IMG/VR virus record: IMGVR_UViG_3300042905_003904
Span: 62,001 to 126,000 of that record
Reading direction: 5' to 3' (one strand)
Source: a virus
Length of the DNA: 64,000 bases
Part shown: positions 9,920 through 19,147 of the stretch, in pieces
How positions within the stretch are numbered: the stretch's first letter is position 1
Layout: each line of letters opens with the position of its first letter
Notes under the pieces: model-generated
What the model was told of the DNA's origin: nothing
Seen by the model: the letters and a program-made list of their open reading frames with translations, nothing else
The model's database searches: none
Translations under genes and position numbers: made by a program

Positions 9920-10503
9920 TAGCAATGATCGATATCAGACAGTAGTTTGGCATTGAATTGATTAAAATCAAACATCGCCTGGCACGTAATTTCATTAGCA
10001 TCTTGGTGGGAATATGAAATCTCACTCAAACTAACGATGCGAGCCCCATAATAAACAAAGGACATAATATTACGATTATATTCTTCTGCTGCAAAAGTGG
10101 TAAACGTAGTCAGATAATCCGTAACGGGATGGACTGGTTTACTGCCATTTAATACCACAGAAGTTATTTCTGAAGTAGATTTTAAACTTTGATTAAACAA
10201 ATCCAACCAGCGCCACAAGATCCACCAATTTTTATAACCATTATCCACCTTAAAACTCAGTCTTAATGGCCTATAAGCCGGCCTAGAATGGGAGGACACC
10301 TTCAATGTTTGTCCGCCGAAGGGGGTATCAATAGAAGGAACCTCAATACTGGGCGTTGGGGAACCAAAACAAGTAAATTGAATGGTATTGGCATTCGGTA
10401 ATGTTTCTAAAATCGGATCAGCCGTTCGTTTTAGGGCTAGGGGCAGATCTAATACCAATGTAAATTTATCTAGCCTGGCTCTATTTAATACACTTTGATG
10501 CAT
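9919..10503 (-). CDS. tail tube-like protein
   Basis: A 194-aa protein resembling the gp19 tail-tube fold. It has a strand-rich core (TIQFTCFGSPTPSIEVPSID, then YRPLRLSFKVDNGYKNWW), where tube proteins place the peptide-backbone match and the fixed aromatic. It is probably not the main tube protein, which is better matched by the gene at 18590. It may be a tube initiator or terminator. It is coupled by TAATG to the hub gene downstream. Confidence 0.6.
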   Translation of the reverse strand: MHQSVLNRARLDKFTLVLDLPLALKRTADPILETLPNANTIQFTCFGSPTPSIEVPSIDTPFGGQTLKVSSHSRPAYRPLRLSFKVDNGYKNWWILWRWLDLFNQSLKSTSEITSVVLNGSKPVHPVTDYLTTFTTFAAEEYNRNIMSFVYYGARIVSLSEISYSHQDANEITCQAMFDFNQFNAKLLSDIDHC

Positions 10504-10524
10504 AATGTTACTTAGAAGGACGGT

Positions 10525-12375
10525 TCAGAAGATCATCGCAGGAAAGTGATTAATGACCTCTGAAGTATCATCCAATAATCCCACGTCTTTAATTTCTGGA
10601 ACCTCTTCTTTGAATGCTCCGTCCTGATGTAGCCACATAAACAATTGCTGTTCGTCTGATAGATGAGCAGTTTCTTGACTGCCTACATAACAAGAGGATA
10701 CATTTGTCCTGGCATTTCCTTTGGGTCCTACAGATATTTTACCTTGTAGCAACGGACTATTCTTAATAGATTCATTACTATATAAGTGTTTTATTTTTAA
10801 TGGCCTACCCTGAGCATCTGCTTCTTCGATTAAGAAGTGTTTAACTGCTAAACTAGGATCCAATATAAAGAGGCCCCAAACTGTGGCTAATACTCTATCA
10901 TCTAAATCATCTGTTTTCCGTTTACCAAAGGTATAATTTGGCAACTTAACTACATTATACATTTCGAGTAAAGTATCTAAATCATAAAACCTTACAGCCT
11001 TTAAACTATTGGTCCAATAACGAAAATTGGCAATACCCTTATATTTGGTATTAGAGTGACTATGAATACCATATCGTCCAGCATTATTATAATGTTTACT
11101 CATACCATCCAACTGATAGGTGACTAAATTTTCATAGTTGTGCGTATGAATTAGCACATCAATAACTTGTTTGCCGTCATTATTATTCTCAATCAGACAA
11201 GGAGGACGACCCCAATCATTCATAATCCCCATTACCTTAGTTCCAAAGTGGTAGGGGCTAACGTTATTATTCGCATAAACAGCCACCTGAATAATAGCCG
11301 TTGGATCTGTAACATCATATACTTGAGCAACGGAATTAGTCCGCCCAATACCTTCTCCCACGTCTACTCCCACGACATAGAGATGACCTTCCTGAGGCAG
11401 TTCATAGACGCGATAAGAACCATTGTCATCTACTAATAAAGGATCTTTACACTGAGCTTTTAGTTCCTCAAGATAGGAATCGTCTACTACAGAGGAGCCC
11501 TCATGGAACTCGAGTTCAAATTCTTGCCTCCAGTCAGCCTCCGAACCCAAAGTAGCCATCGTGCTGGCCTTCCATTTAGCGTCTCTGCCTGGTATTTCAT
11601 CCCACTTAATAGTTTCTGAGTGCCATTCAGAATCTGGTTTTTGAGATTCCATGATCAGTTCATAAAATTTATTATCCTTTCCATTCGGTGTGCTGATAAC
11701 AAACAACTGGGCGGTCTTAGATGATGAAATAACTGGAATAGCGCTTTTCCAGAGTTCCTTCATGATTTCCTTAGAGATGTGGGCCGCTTCGTCGATGATT
11801 ACCACATTGCTCGAAGAACCACGAGGACCAGCTGAAGAGGTGGAACTCACTTGGATTTTCGAACCATTGCTTAAAATCATTCCGTTCTTGGTCCAATTCT
11901 TAACACCAGGCTTTAAATACACTGGTAATTGTTCATAGGCCATCTGAATTCGGCTGAATAATTCTGTTGCGGTTGATTCTTTATTAGCAATAACTGTAAT
12001 ACTCTTGTCCGCTTGGAAACAAACAAACCACAAAGCATAAATGGAAACCATCGTGCTCTTACCTACCTGACGAGATGCTAATACTAAGTTAAACCGATTG
12101 GCCTTAAATGCTTTTAGGACCCTTTTCTGACACTTATAAAGACTAATTTTTTGTTTACCTTCATCCAATGAGCGAATGAAAAAGTGATTCTCTGCGAAGT
12201 GTAGTAGACTTTTAGTGCAAAGTTTGAGCTCATCCACCATGGCCGGCGTCCATTTAATGACAGCCTCCTTGCGCATTATGTTCTCATTACCCTGGAATAA
12301 TTTCCCGGAAACGAGGTAATCCTGGGTGTCCTCTGGCAACAAATCTAAGTCCTCTTCTGGTTCTTCGTTTGGCAT
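10525..12375 (-). CDS. terL: terminase large subunit, T4 gp17-like
   Basis: A 616-aa DNA-packaging motor (T4 gp17 is 610 aa). The ATPase domain has Walker A ASRQVGKST (residues about 100-108), Walker B VVIIDEAAH (about 190-198) and a coupling motif near VISTPNG. The nuclease domain begins around residue 337 with the acidic GVDVGEG. The protein docks at the portal, pumps DNA into the head and cuts concatemers. No small terminase was recognised beside it. A CTAAATA site lies 20 nt upstream of the ATG. Confidence 0.93.
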   Translation of the reverse strand: MPNEEPEEDLDLLPEDTQDYLVSGKLFQGNENIMRKEAVIKWTPAMVDELKLCTKSLLHFAENHFFIRSLDEGKQKISLYKCQKRVLKAFKANRFNLVLASRQVGKSTMVSIYALWFVCFQADKSITVIANKESTATELFSRIQMAYEQLPVYLKPGVKNWTKNGMILSNGSKIQVSSTSSAGPRGSSSNVVIIDEAAHISKEIMKELWKSAIPVISSSKTAQLFVISTPNGKDNKFYELIMESQKPDSEWHSETIKWDEIPGRDAKWKASTMATLGSEADWRQEFELEFHEGSSVVDDSYLEELKAQCKDPLLVDDNGSYRVYELPQEGHLYVVGVDVGEGIGRTNSVAQVYDVTDPTAIIQVAVYANNNVSPYHFGTKVMGIMNDWGRPPCLIENNNDGKQVIDVLIHTHNYENLVTYQLDGMSKHYNNAGRYGIHSHSNTKYKGIANFRYWTNSLKAVRFYDLDTLLEMYNVVKLPNYTFGKRKTDDLDDRVLATVWGLFILDPSLAVKHFLIEEADAQGRPLKIKHLYSNESIKNSPLLQGKISVGPKGNARTNVSSCYVGSQETAHLSDEQQLFMWLHQDGAFKEEVPEIKDVGLLDDTSEVINHFPAMIF

Positions 12376-12395
12376 TTTAATTTAAGTATCCTAAG

Positions 12396-12402
12396 TATTT
12401 AG
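12396..12402 (-). promoter_or_regulatory. late-promoter-like site
   Basis: CTAAATA on the minus strand, 20 nt before the terminase start. It lies in the short intergenic region between two divergent genes and inside the near-palindrome CCTAAGTATTTAGG. Confidence 0.4.
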
Positions 12403-12405
12403 GAG

Positions 12406-12870
12406 ATGGCTAAGAAGAAACCCACTAAAGCAGTAGCACCCATAGAATTTATAGAATGGGGGGCCATCACTTACGAGAGTCATTGGGCTCCAAATAAAGG
12501 CTTGGGTCCAACCGATGGAATTTATGGGGTAGACAAAATCTGGCCAATCTATTGTTTAGATATTGCTAATCCTTTATGTTTGTATCACCGGTTTCAAGAG
12601 CAATTAATGAGGGTCCAGAAAAAAACGGATAAAATAGACACTAGAGACATGGCTATGTTTCTCCATCAAAACCCGCATATTTATATGGAATTATTGGTAT
12701 TTGAAGACCTACTAAAGGAGTCTATGTATTTCAAACTTCGTGGAAAAATATATTGTTATTGTGTAGAAACAATGAAGCCACTAATTACAGAATTCGGACA
12801 AAAAATCGGCGTTCGATTTCTATTTGATCCCTTTAAGGTTTTAGGATTGCCTTATAACATAGAAGGTTAG
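12406..12870 (+). CDS. hypothetical protein
   Basis: A 154-aa protein of no recognised family, divergent from the terminase gene. The N-terminus is basic (MAKKKPTKA). The body is rich in aromatics and Cys (YCLDIANPLCLYHRF, YCYCVETM). A small terminase would be expected near here, but no helix-turn-helix pattern is visible and the strand is opposite. AGGAG touches the ATG. The 3' end overlaps the next gene by 4 nt. Confidence 0.65.
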   Translation: MAKKKPTKAVAPIEFIEWGAITYESHWAPNKGLGPTDGIYGVDKIWPIYCLDIANPLCLYHRFQEQLMRVQKKTDKIDTRDMAMFLHQNPHIYMELLVFEDLLKESMYFKLRGKIYCYCVETMKPLITEFGQKIGVRFLFDPFKVLGLPYNIEG

Positions 12871-13223
12871 ATATTCACTTGCTGCTGTAGTGCAGTTATC
12901 ACAGCAGAAACATACTGTGGCTTTAATATCTTCAAGACGGTTCCTGGTAGTGGAAAATTGCCGGGTTCTATAATTTGATTATATGCACAAATCAACCACC
13001 AAAGCTCAATGGTCTTATAGTGTTTATACGCAATATAAACCCAGGTTTCGTTGATGCCTACTGTATAGGAATCGTGTATATCATCTGAATTGGGTGGGAT
13101 GATACTAATAGATTGTAGCAAGTTATAAAAATACTGTCCGTCTACATCTTGATAGACATTTAGAAAATTTTCATAACGAAAATCTGATAAAACCGGAACA
13201 GAATCTAAGTCGGATTGTTTCAT
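12867..13223 (-). CDS. putative baseplate wedge protein, gp53-like
   Basis: A 118-aa protein. The central block ETWVYIAYKHYKTIELWW followed by LICAYNQIIEPG and a Pro-Gly step before LKIL resembles the conserved part of small baseplate wedge proteins of the T4 gp53 type, which end in a LysM-like motif. It overlaps the upstream gene by 4 nt (ATGA). Confidence is moderate because the protein is shorter than T4 gp53. Confidence 0.5.
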   Translation of the reverse strand: MKQSDLDSVPVLSDFRYENFLNVYQDVDGQYFYNLLQSISIIPPNSDDIHDSYTVGINETWVYIAYKHYKTIELWWLICAYNQIIEPGNFPLPGTVLKILKPQYVSAVITALQQQVNI

Positions 13224-14275
13224 GGTTTTGGTTTAAAAATTGAATTAACAATGGTATTAAGTGGGGTTATTTTCGCCTCCTTAAGAGGCATAATTACATT
13301 AACACTTCCCACGTTGCCGTTGGCTTCTGCTAATAGTTGAGTGCTGGCTGGTAATAAATCATTTAATGTAAATGTAACCTTATATGCTTCGGGAATTATT
13401 ATGGACTCAGATATATGACCAAATTCTGAAGCAGGCAGCAGTCTAGTTGTGCCTATATTAGTAATATTTAAATTGCTAATATAGGCCGCTGCCATATAAA
13501 TTCCGCCGACGCCCGTTCTTACTTCATAAATTTTAGGTGGAATATGGGTAACCAAACTCGTCCTGGTCATGGTATTTTGGAATGTTAGCAGCAAAACAAA
13601 ATTATAGTTTTCAAAGGCGCTTTTGTGGTCTAATGTATTATAGAGGGGGAACGAAACGCTAATAGATTTCTTATCTGACGCCTCAAAATAAGAAACAGTA
13701 TCCAACCCATTAACACCAGCAACGGAACCTTTAGCAAAATCCCCAGCAAGCTTACCAATATAGGAGCCAACCTTAGAAGCGCTAGACGGCTCCTGGCCTG
13801 GCTTGGGAGGTTTTGATCCCATTAAGCTGGATATCATGCCCCCTGCTCCAGAAAATGGATTAGTATCATGCCCATCCGACCACTTATTATTGGACGACAT
13901 TAACGAGGATCCCTGATTTAACAGCCACGGTAATTTGTAAACAAAATTAGTAGGATCCGCCACATATAGTTTTTTGTAAATGTCTTTGAAGCCGTGGGAT
14001 TCCTTTCCGAAAAGGTCGGTATATAATGTATTTAAATTAGATAACATTCCGGATAATTTTATCTCAAATTCGGTTAACATTATATACGGAATTTCTAACT
14101 CGGCGGGATCTGGACCGGTTTGGGACCGCCATGGCAATTTAGAATAGACATCCACAATGCCAGCCCCTCGAGGCTCGAGTTTTAACTGACCTCCCATAGT
14201 GGTTTTCCCTGCTGTGAAAAACGGAGAATTCTTAAAAACCTCATTGAACCCCGATGCTGTAGAAGTATTGGCCAT
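13220..14275 (-). CDS. putative tube-end or baseplate protein
   Basis: A 351-aa protein, with the start taken at MANTSTASGF because the ATG follows the upstream stop as TAATATG. Residues about 150-200 are a Gly/Ser/Pro-rich insert. The C-terminal 150 residues are strand-rich (SISVSFPLYNTLD, YKVTFTLNDLLPAS), as in proteins capping the tube at the baseplate (T4 gp48/gp54 type). Location between a gp53-like and a tape-measure-like gene supports this. The assignment is inferred. Confidence 0.5.
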   Translation of the reverse strand: MANTSTASGFNEVFKNSPFFTAGKTTMGGQLKLEPRGAGIVDVYSKLPWRSQTGPDPAELEIPYIMLTEFEIKLSGMLSNLNTLYTDLFGKESHGFKDIYKKLYVADPTNFVYKLPWLLNQGSSLMSSNNKWSDGHDTNPFSGAGGMISSLMGSKPPKPGQEPSSASKVGSYIGKLAGDFAKGSVAGVNGLDTVSYFEASDKKSISVSFPLYNTLDHKSAFENYNFVLLLTFQNTMTRTSLVTHIPPKIYEVRTGVGGIYMAAAYISNLNITNIGTTRLLPASEFGHISESIIIPEAYKVTFTLNDLLPASTQLLAEANGNVGSVNVIMPLKEAKITPLNTIVNSIFKPKP

Positions 14276-14276
14276 A

Positions 14277-16106
14277 TTAAGAGGTATAACGAGTAGATGA
14301 AGAAGAGTCTCTCCAATAATTAGCACGGAAATCTGCAATAGGATCTCGCCCGCTTTGCATTGGCCCTGAATTACCCGAAGATGAATTGTCTGTGGAACTG
14401 ATGTTATTAACTATATTGTTGCCAGAACCAGTTGTATTGTCATTAATAGAAGTTAGAATATCATACATTCTACCAAACATGGGAGATAACACTTTGCTGA
14501 ACTGTTTCGACATATCTTCGAAGTCCATTTTGCCAAAGACCCTATCAGATTCTATATCATCTAGTTGTGGAGGGACTACCTTATAACCGTTTATGTTTAT
14601 TTGAGCTTGTGGATTAACAGAATGATCTTCAGGAAGTCGATCTTCTCCGCTTCCGCCCTGAATCGGAGGTTCGATGGGATTTATTCTATAGGTACGAGAG
14701 CGATCCGATGGAAATTCTTCTCTTGTTCCAGGAACCACACCCGGGTTCGGATTGCTAACTGGGGGTGTAGGTTTAGAAGCGTTTAGTTCATTCCGCGCAG
14801 CCATTAAAATTTCTTTCCGCTCATCCCACGCGATAGCATCTTCTGTGTGACGTTTATGTTCATTCACACTAGTCCATTTATCCATGTCTTCATGAGCCTG
14901 TTGTGCAAGACGTCCAAAAAGGGCAATTTCTTCGTCTAAACTATTAAGGATTTTTTCTTTGGATTTTTCTATGGTAATAATTTTACCATCAGCGGTGGGC
15001 AACTCAGTTGGTTTTTTTATAGCTTCGTATCTTTTATCAGCCCATTCTTTATTTTCATCTAACACTTCTCCCTTCTCCATCCGCTCAAACCTTTCTTTCA
15101 TCAGCTGTTCGGCGGATTTTAAATCATCTTCCCATTCTTCAGCCTTCTCCATAGCCTTCATTATGGCTTCGTAACCAACATACACAATGCCACCAAGGCG
15201 TAATAGTTTTTTACCAGCAACGGCAGCAGCTAATAAAGCATCAGTAAGCGAAAACCCAGAATCTCCCGCCCCGGTTTGAGGAACATTTTCAGGAGAATTC
15301 TTGGGATTTTTGTGTGCAAACAATTTAGCAGATTCTTCTCCGCGAATGATCAATTCCTTTAAATCCTTTAGGCTCTTCTCGGATAAAGTAACCTCAATAG
15401 CCTCTGCTTCTAAATTGGCTTGTTGTTTCTCTTTGACTGGTTTTTCTAAGAGATTATTAGCAGCCCCGATAGACCAACTATTATTGGCATTTAGGTCTGC
15501 TTGTTGTTTTTCTGCCGGAATGTTCTCTAAACTGGAATTTACTATAGGATTCTTCGCAACAGGAACGACGTCCTTCGCATTTTTACCTAAAGATACAGTA
15601 TCTGCCTCACTTTGGACAGAATCCTTTGGAATCTCGATGGTTGTATTCAGCCCATCCAACTGTTTATCGAAGACTGCTTTGGCCTTCTTTTGATACAATC
15701 CAGACAATTCCACCAAATTTAAAGGATCAGCCAATATTTTAGAAACAATTGGAGACGGAGCGGGATACTTTAAGGTTTTAAGATTCTGGTCTAAAACCTT
15801 AGCCACTTGCTGCTGATATTTTTGAAAATCTGAAGATTTAAGCGGATCCATCAGCTGATAAATCTGCGAATCTTTAGATTGGTGTCTTTTTTCTAGGTCT
15901 TGAAAGATATCCTCTAATTTAGAAAAACACGGTTCAATAACCCGATTTCTAAAGCCGGCTCGTAAATCCTCCAATAAATCTTGTTCTCCGGGCTTAGTGG
16001 GGGACAGTATCTTTAATAGGAAATCAGAAGCATCCACATAATCTCCGATTTTAATCTCGTGGATTTTATGTAGTATTTCTTCTAAGATGACATTTTCGCC
16101 TTCCAT
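14277..16106 (-). CDS. putative tape measure protein
   Basis: A 609-aa mostly helical protein; T4 gp29 is 590 aa. Residues 1-230 have heptad-like helices (LEDIFQDLEKRHQSK). Residues about 285-315 are an Ala/Gly-rich hydrophobic stretch (LLAAAVAGKKLLRLGG) that could span a membrane. A highly charged coiled coil follows (KAMEKAEEWEDDLKSAEQL), then a Pro/Asn-rich, disordered C-terminus. This pattern and the position fit a length-determining protein of the tail tube. Its start codon lies in one arm of an 8-bp hairpin. Confidence 0.5.
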   Translation of the reverse strand: MEGENVILEEILHKIHEIKIGDYVDASDFLLKILSPTKPGEQDLLEDLRAGFRNRVIEPCFSKLEDIFQDLEKRHQSKDSQIYQLMDPLKSSDFQKYQQQVAKVLDQNLKTLKYPAPSPIVSKILADPLNLVELSGLYQKKAKAVFDKQLDGLNTTIEIPKDSVQSEADTVSLGKNAKDVVPVAKNPIVNSSLENIPAEKQQADLNANNSWSIGAANNLLEKPVKEKQQANLEAEAIEVTLSEKSLKDLKELIIRGEESAKLFAHKNPKNSPENVPQTGAGDSGFSLTDALLAAAVAGKKLLRLGGIVYVGYEAIMKAMEKAEEWEDDLKSAEQLMKERFERMEKGEVLDENKEWADKRYEAIKKPTELPTADGKIITIEKSKEKILNSLDEEIALFGRLAQQAHEDMDKWTSVNEHKRHTEDAIAWDERKEILMAARNELNASKPTPPVSNPNPGVVPGTREEFPSDRSRTYRINPIEPPIQGGSGEDRLPEDHSVNPQAQININGYKVVPPQLDDIESDRVFGKMDFEDMSKQFSKVLSPMFGRMYDILTSINDNTTGSGNNIVNNISSTDNSSSGNSGPMQSGRDPIADFRANYWRDSSSSTRYTS

Positions 16107-16127
16107 AAGTGCTTCTTTTACTTATGG
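16103..16127 (-). promoter_or_regulatory. start-codon hairpin
   Basis: On the minus strand CCATAAGT and ACTTATGG form a perfect 8-bp stem with a 9-nt loop. The 3' arm contains the ATG of the tape-measure-like gene, so the fold would hide its start codon and could throttle translation. Confidence 0.5.
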
Positions 16128-16137
16128 CACCAGATCC

Positions 16138-16812
16138 TTAGGTCTTATTGAATAACCACGGACCAAAGTGACGAGGGAATATGGTCTTTAACGTTATCTG
16201 CCATTCTTTAATTTGGGCAAATATAGATTCAAACAAATTAGCGGGTAGAGATTGAATTAGCTGAACGGCCTTATCTAAAGAAATATCAGCCAAGTTAATA
16301 ATACTGTCTTCCATAGTTATGACAGATAGATATTTCGAAAACTCTAATAAGATTGATTTGGTTAAATGAATGTCTACCAATTTTACAATCTCCGGCTCAC
16401 TAATGTCATTAATATTTTCAAATAACCACCGCTCGACCTCCAAATACCTATTAATAGTGGGGATAGATATTTGTAACTTAATGTTTTTATATGTAAATGT
16501 TACTGGTTCGGGTATAACAATTTCAGCCAAGGTGGTCTCTGGAAAATAGATACTATTATAGTAAGACCATGCGATATACTCAAAGTCCCAAACAGTTAGA
16601 GTCGATAAATCAATACCACCAGCATTTTGTTTTATAACATCCAATACCACACTATAAAACGAGGGATCCAATAGGTCTTCTATTTTATGGGCAGATTTTT
16701 GGAGATGCAATAGTTGAGTGGTATTGATAGAAGAGAAATATTCTATCTTCTGTAGAGACGGGATAAAAATCGGAATCTTTATTTCTTTGAATATGCTTTC
16801 TATGTCTATCAT
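16138..16812 (-). CDS. baseplate hub/assembly protein, gp26/gp51-like
   Basis: A 224-aa protein. The opening IKIPIFIPSLQKIEYFSSINTTQ... followed by a helix and then a Cys-less 'SVVLDVIKQN' block matches the N-terminal layout of the T4 gp26/gp51 family of hub proteins and chaperones. T4 gp26 is 208 aa. It overlaps the upstream gene by 4 nt (ATGA), and that gene has the same layout, so the two may be divergent paralogs. Confidence 0.55.
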   Translation of the reverse strand: MIDIESIFKEIKIPIFIPSLQKIEYFSSINTTQLLHLQKSAHKIEDLLDPSFYSVVLDVIKQNAGGIDLSTLTVWDFEYIAWSYYNSIYFPETTLAEIVIPEPVTFTYKNIKLQISIPTINRYLEVERWLFENINDISEPEIVKLVDIHLTKSILLEFSKYLSVITMEDSIINLADISLDKAVQLIQSLPANLFESIFAQIKEWQITLKTIFPRHFGPWLFNKT

Positions 16813-17738
16813 TGGTTAAATTCTTGGGCTAATTGTTGAACTTCGGCAGACTGACTATTAGTGTTCTTCTTAGGGAAGAAGTTTAAATACATCCGCCGCT
16901 CTTGGCTGGAGAGATTTAAGATATACTCTGCATCTAATTGTCCAGACAACACAAAGATTTCTTGGTGTATCTCTGCCAAATCAAACAAAAACGGCAATTT
17001 GAATACTTGTAAAATAGAAGAGTCAAATAAATCTAAGTGCCATTGATTGAAATTTTTAAGCTGAAACAAGTCAATATTCTTCAAGAGGTCTATATTACTC
17101 AGTAATTGCTTTACCAAGCGGTGTTGGATTGGGGCCGGAATCTTATTAACATCAAAGGGGATTCCAGAATCGGCAGACCATGTTATTATATTTTCGGCCT
17201 GATTGACAATAATTTCTCTAATGAATAGGGGGAGAATGCTGTTAGAAATTTCTTGTGGATTGGACGAAGAATTTAATATAGTCAATAACTGGGGTAACTG
17301 TTTCCAGGTTAACCATCCTAATTTTATATTGATGCTGGTGTTTTCATTGGCAACATAAGTCAATCCCCAATGAGATTCGTTTAACTCATTTAATCCCAAA
17401 AACACATTTTTAAGAAACAAATCACAATCCAATTCTATAATCGTTTGTTTGTCTTCTCGTATGGCCTGCAATTTACAGATAGGCCCCATGGAAATTGAAC
17501 GAATCTTCAATCCCAATAAGAGAACCTCTATTACAGATAAGTCCTGAATAGAAACATTGAGGGTGCTTCTTTGCAGTAATTCGGCAAAAGTGTTTATAAA
17601 ATATAAGTCCCCATCCAATCCTTCTGGAGATACTAACATGGATTTAGCTAAAAATAGTTGGTCCTTGGTAGAAATTTCCTTAAAAGAAACGGCTTTCTTA
17701 GAAAACGGCAATTCTACTGAATATAAAAAATCAGACAT
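16809..17738 (-). CDS. baseplate hub/assembly protein, gp26/gp51-like
   Basis: A 309-aa protein. The N-terminus VELPFSKKAVSFKEISTKDQ then LFLAKSML has the 'interface-first' pattern of the T4 gp26/gp51 family. The rest is helical and rich in Leu and Ile. Longer than T4 homologs. It is coupled by ATGA to the next gene of the same type. It probably acts in assembly of the central hub around the tape measure. Confidence 0.55.
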   Translation of the reverse strand: MSDFLYSVELPFSKKAVSFKEISTKDQLFLAKSMLVSPEGLDGDLYFINTFAELLQRSTLNVSIQDLSVIEVLLLGLKIRSISMGPICKLQAIREDKQTIIELDCDLFLKNVFLGLNELNESHWGLTYVANENTSINIKLGWLTWKQLPQLLTILNSSSNPQEISNSILPLFIREIIVNQAENIITWSADSGIPFDVNKIPAPIQHRLVKQLLSNIDLLKNIDLFQLKNFNQWHLDLFDSSILQVFKLPFLFDLAEIHQEIFVLSGQLDAEYILNLSSQERRMYLNFFPKKNTNSQSAEVQQLAQEFNQ

Positions 17739-17774
17739 GATTTATATTACCACTAATTTAAAATTAATCCCTTA

Positions 17775-18566
17775 TTATCTATCCTTTACAGCAAAAAATG
17801 ATGATTCCGGAATAACCTTACTTGATGCGGGAGCAACAGACGGTGCGGGCCCACCAGTTGCGGACCCACCAGTCGCAGAACCTCCAACATAATTACCAGC
17901 CCGTTCTGAACTAATAAAGTAATGATCATAAACGAATTCTACTTTGGTATATTTTATGCCTTCTTGTTCATAAGAATTCACAAAATTACCCACAGAAACC
18001 GGAGCAGCATTGATAAAGTTGATAGATTTCCGAACTTCAAATTGTTTACCTTCGCCCACCTTAGCTAATAGATAAATTTTAATTAGAGGACACCTGATGT
18101 TTTTATTAGAGCCAGAAGCACGAGCTATTAGTCCATGTTGTCCCACCAGAATCGTCCACGGTCGTAACACAAAATCTACAAAAGAAGCATTAGTCTCTAA
18201 TACCGTAATGGAGAATTTATTATATACTTCCCGCCCAGAAGTCGTCGGAGGCGCCATAATACCAGCGGCATTTAAGCTTTCATAACCCACACTAATAGAT
18301 TCGCCCGGATAATCTACTTCTCGGGCGAAAATACATCCAATCAATTCCTGTGGATTATCCTGAAACTGTGGAGTCATTAGATGGCTAGACACAGACGGAT
18401 CGATGGCCCATTTTGGTTCTAGTTTATTGAGATTGGATTTTAATACAGCCCCCTTCAAGGCTGGAACACTATTAATATCCAGAATAACAAACCACTGACT
18501 AGCGAATGCTAAACCAGAAGGCCAAGTGCCTAACTTATCGAGGAAATATAAAAGTGGGTCCGCCAT
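17775..18566 (-). CDS. putative tail tube-associated protein
   Basis: A 263-aa protein, taken from the ATG giving MADPLLYFLDK. A longer frame to 18698 exists but would overlap the tube gene. The core is strand-rich (FASQWFVILDIN, YNKFSITVLETNASFVDFVLRPW), as in tube-related proteins that cap or initiate the tube. The C-terminus has the tandem repeat GGSATGGSATGG and then a Pro/Ser-rich tail. It sits directly after the tube gene in the same direction. Confidence 0.55.
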   Translation of the reverse strand: MADPLLYFLDKLGTWPSGLAFASQWFVILDINSVPALKGAVLKSNLNKLEPKWAIDPSVSSHLMTPQFQDNPQELIGCIFAREVDYPGESISVGYESLNAAGIMAPPTTSGREVYNKFSITVLETNASFVDFVLRPWTILVGQHGLIARASGSNKNIRCPLIKIYLLAKVGEGKQFEVRKSINFINAAPVSVGNFVNSYEQEGIKYTKVEFVYDHYFISSERAGNYVGGSATGGSATGGPAPSVAPASSKVIPESSFFAVKDR

Positions 18567-18589
18567 ACCCTTACTTAGGCGAGCAACAA

Positions 18590-19129
18590 TTAAACGTTGC
18601 CGTCTCTCCAGAATTGATAGGCGATAGTAGCTTCCTGTTCCACTATTTCGCCCTTGGATGCAACGGTTACACTCACATTTCCGATGGTCTTTAACCAAGA
18701 ACCGAAAAGGGTCATGAACTTAACAACGCCGCCCTGTTTATCTAAAAGAGCCAAGATGATTTTATTAGCTGCAGATGCATTGGGGATCTGATAATTTCCA
18801 GAAGAAGAAGCATCATCAAAAATTTGCAAAGAAGATATTTCTAGGAGATTGCGTAAATTATAGATGGAGTCCATGCGGAACTTGACTGACCAGGATTCTG
18901 ATCCGGGATACGAAACGTTTCCGGGAACGTTAAACGATAGTCCCATAAAAGGAACTACTACATTATTAATATCCTTTCCGGGCATGATAGTAGATTCCAG
19001 ATAGATTAAGTTATCTGGAGCCAGATTTCCTAGCTGGATTACCCGGAACAAATTAGTTCGAGCAAAGTCCAGCCGGGAAGCTGTATCATAAAAGTTCGCG
19101 ATTCCGTATTGGTCAAGAAGTCCTGGCAT
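18590..19129 (-). CDS. tail tube protein, gp19-like
   Basis: A 179-aa protein (T4 gp19 is 163 aa) encoded directly downstream of the sheath gene, the usual sheath-tube order. It starts MPGLLDQYGIANFYDTAS and then has RTNLFRVIQLGNL, the first tube strand, and later SWSVKFRMDSIYNLRN. The family stacks as hexamers to make the inner tube. A CTAAATA late promoter ends 9 nt before the ATG. Confidence 0.8.
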   Translation of the reverse strand: MPGLLDQYGIANFYDTASRLDFARTNLFRVIQLGNLAPDNLIYLESTIMPGKDINNVVVPFMGLSFNVPGNVSYPGSESWSVKFRMDSIYNLRNLLEISSLQIFDDASSSGNYQIPNASAANKIILALLDKQGGVVKFMTLFGSWLKTIGNVSVTVASKGEIVEQEATIAYQFWRDGNV

Positions 19130-19138
19130 AAGTGTTAA

Positions 19139-19145
19139 TATTTAG
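19139..19145 (-). promoter_or_regulatory. late promoter
   Basis: CTAAATA on the minus strand, 9 nt before the start of the tail tube gene, matching the T4 late -10 element. Confidence 0.6.
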
Positions 19146-19147
19146 GG

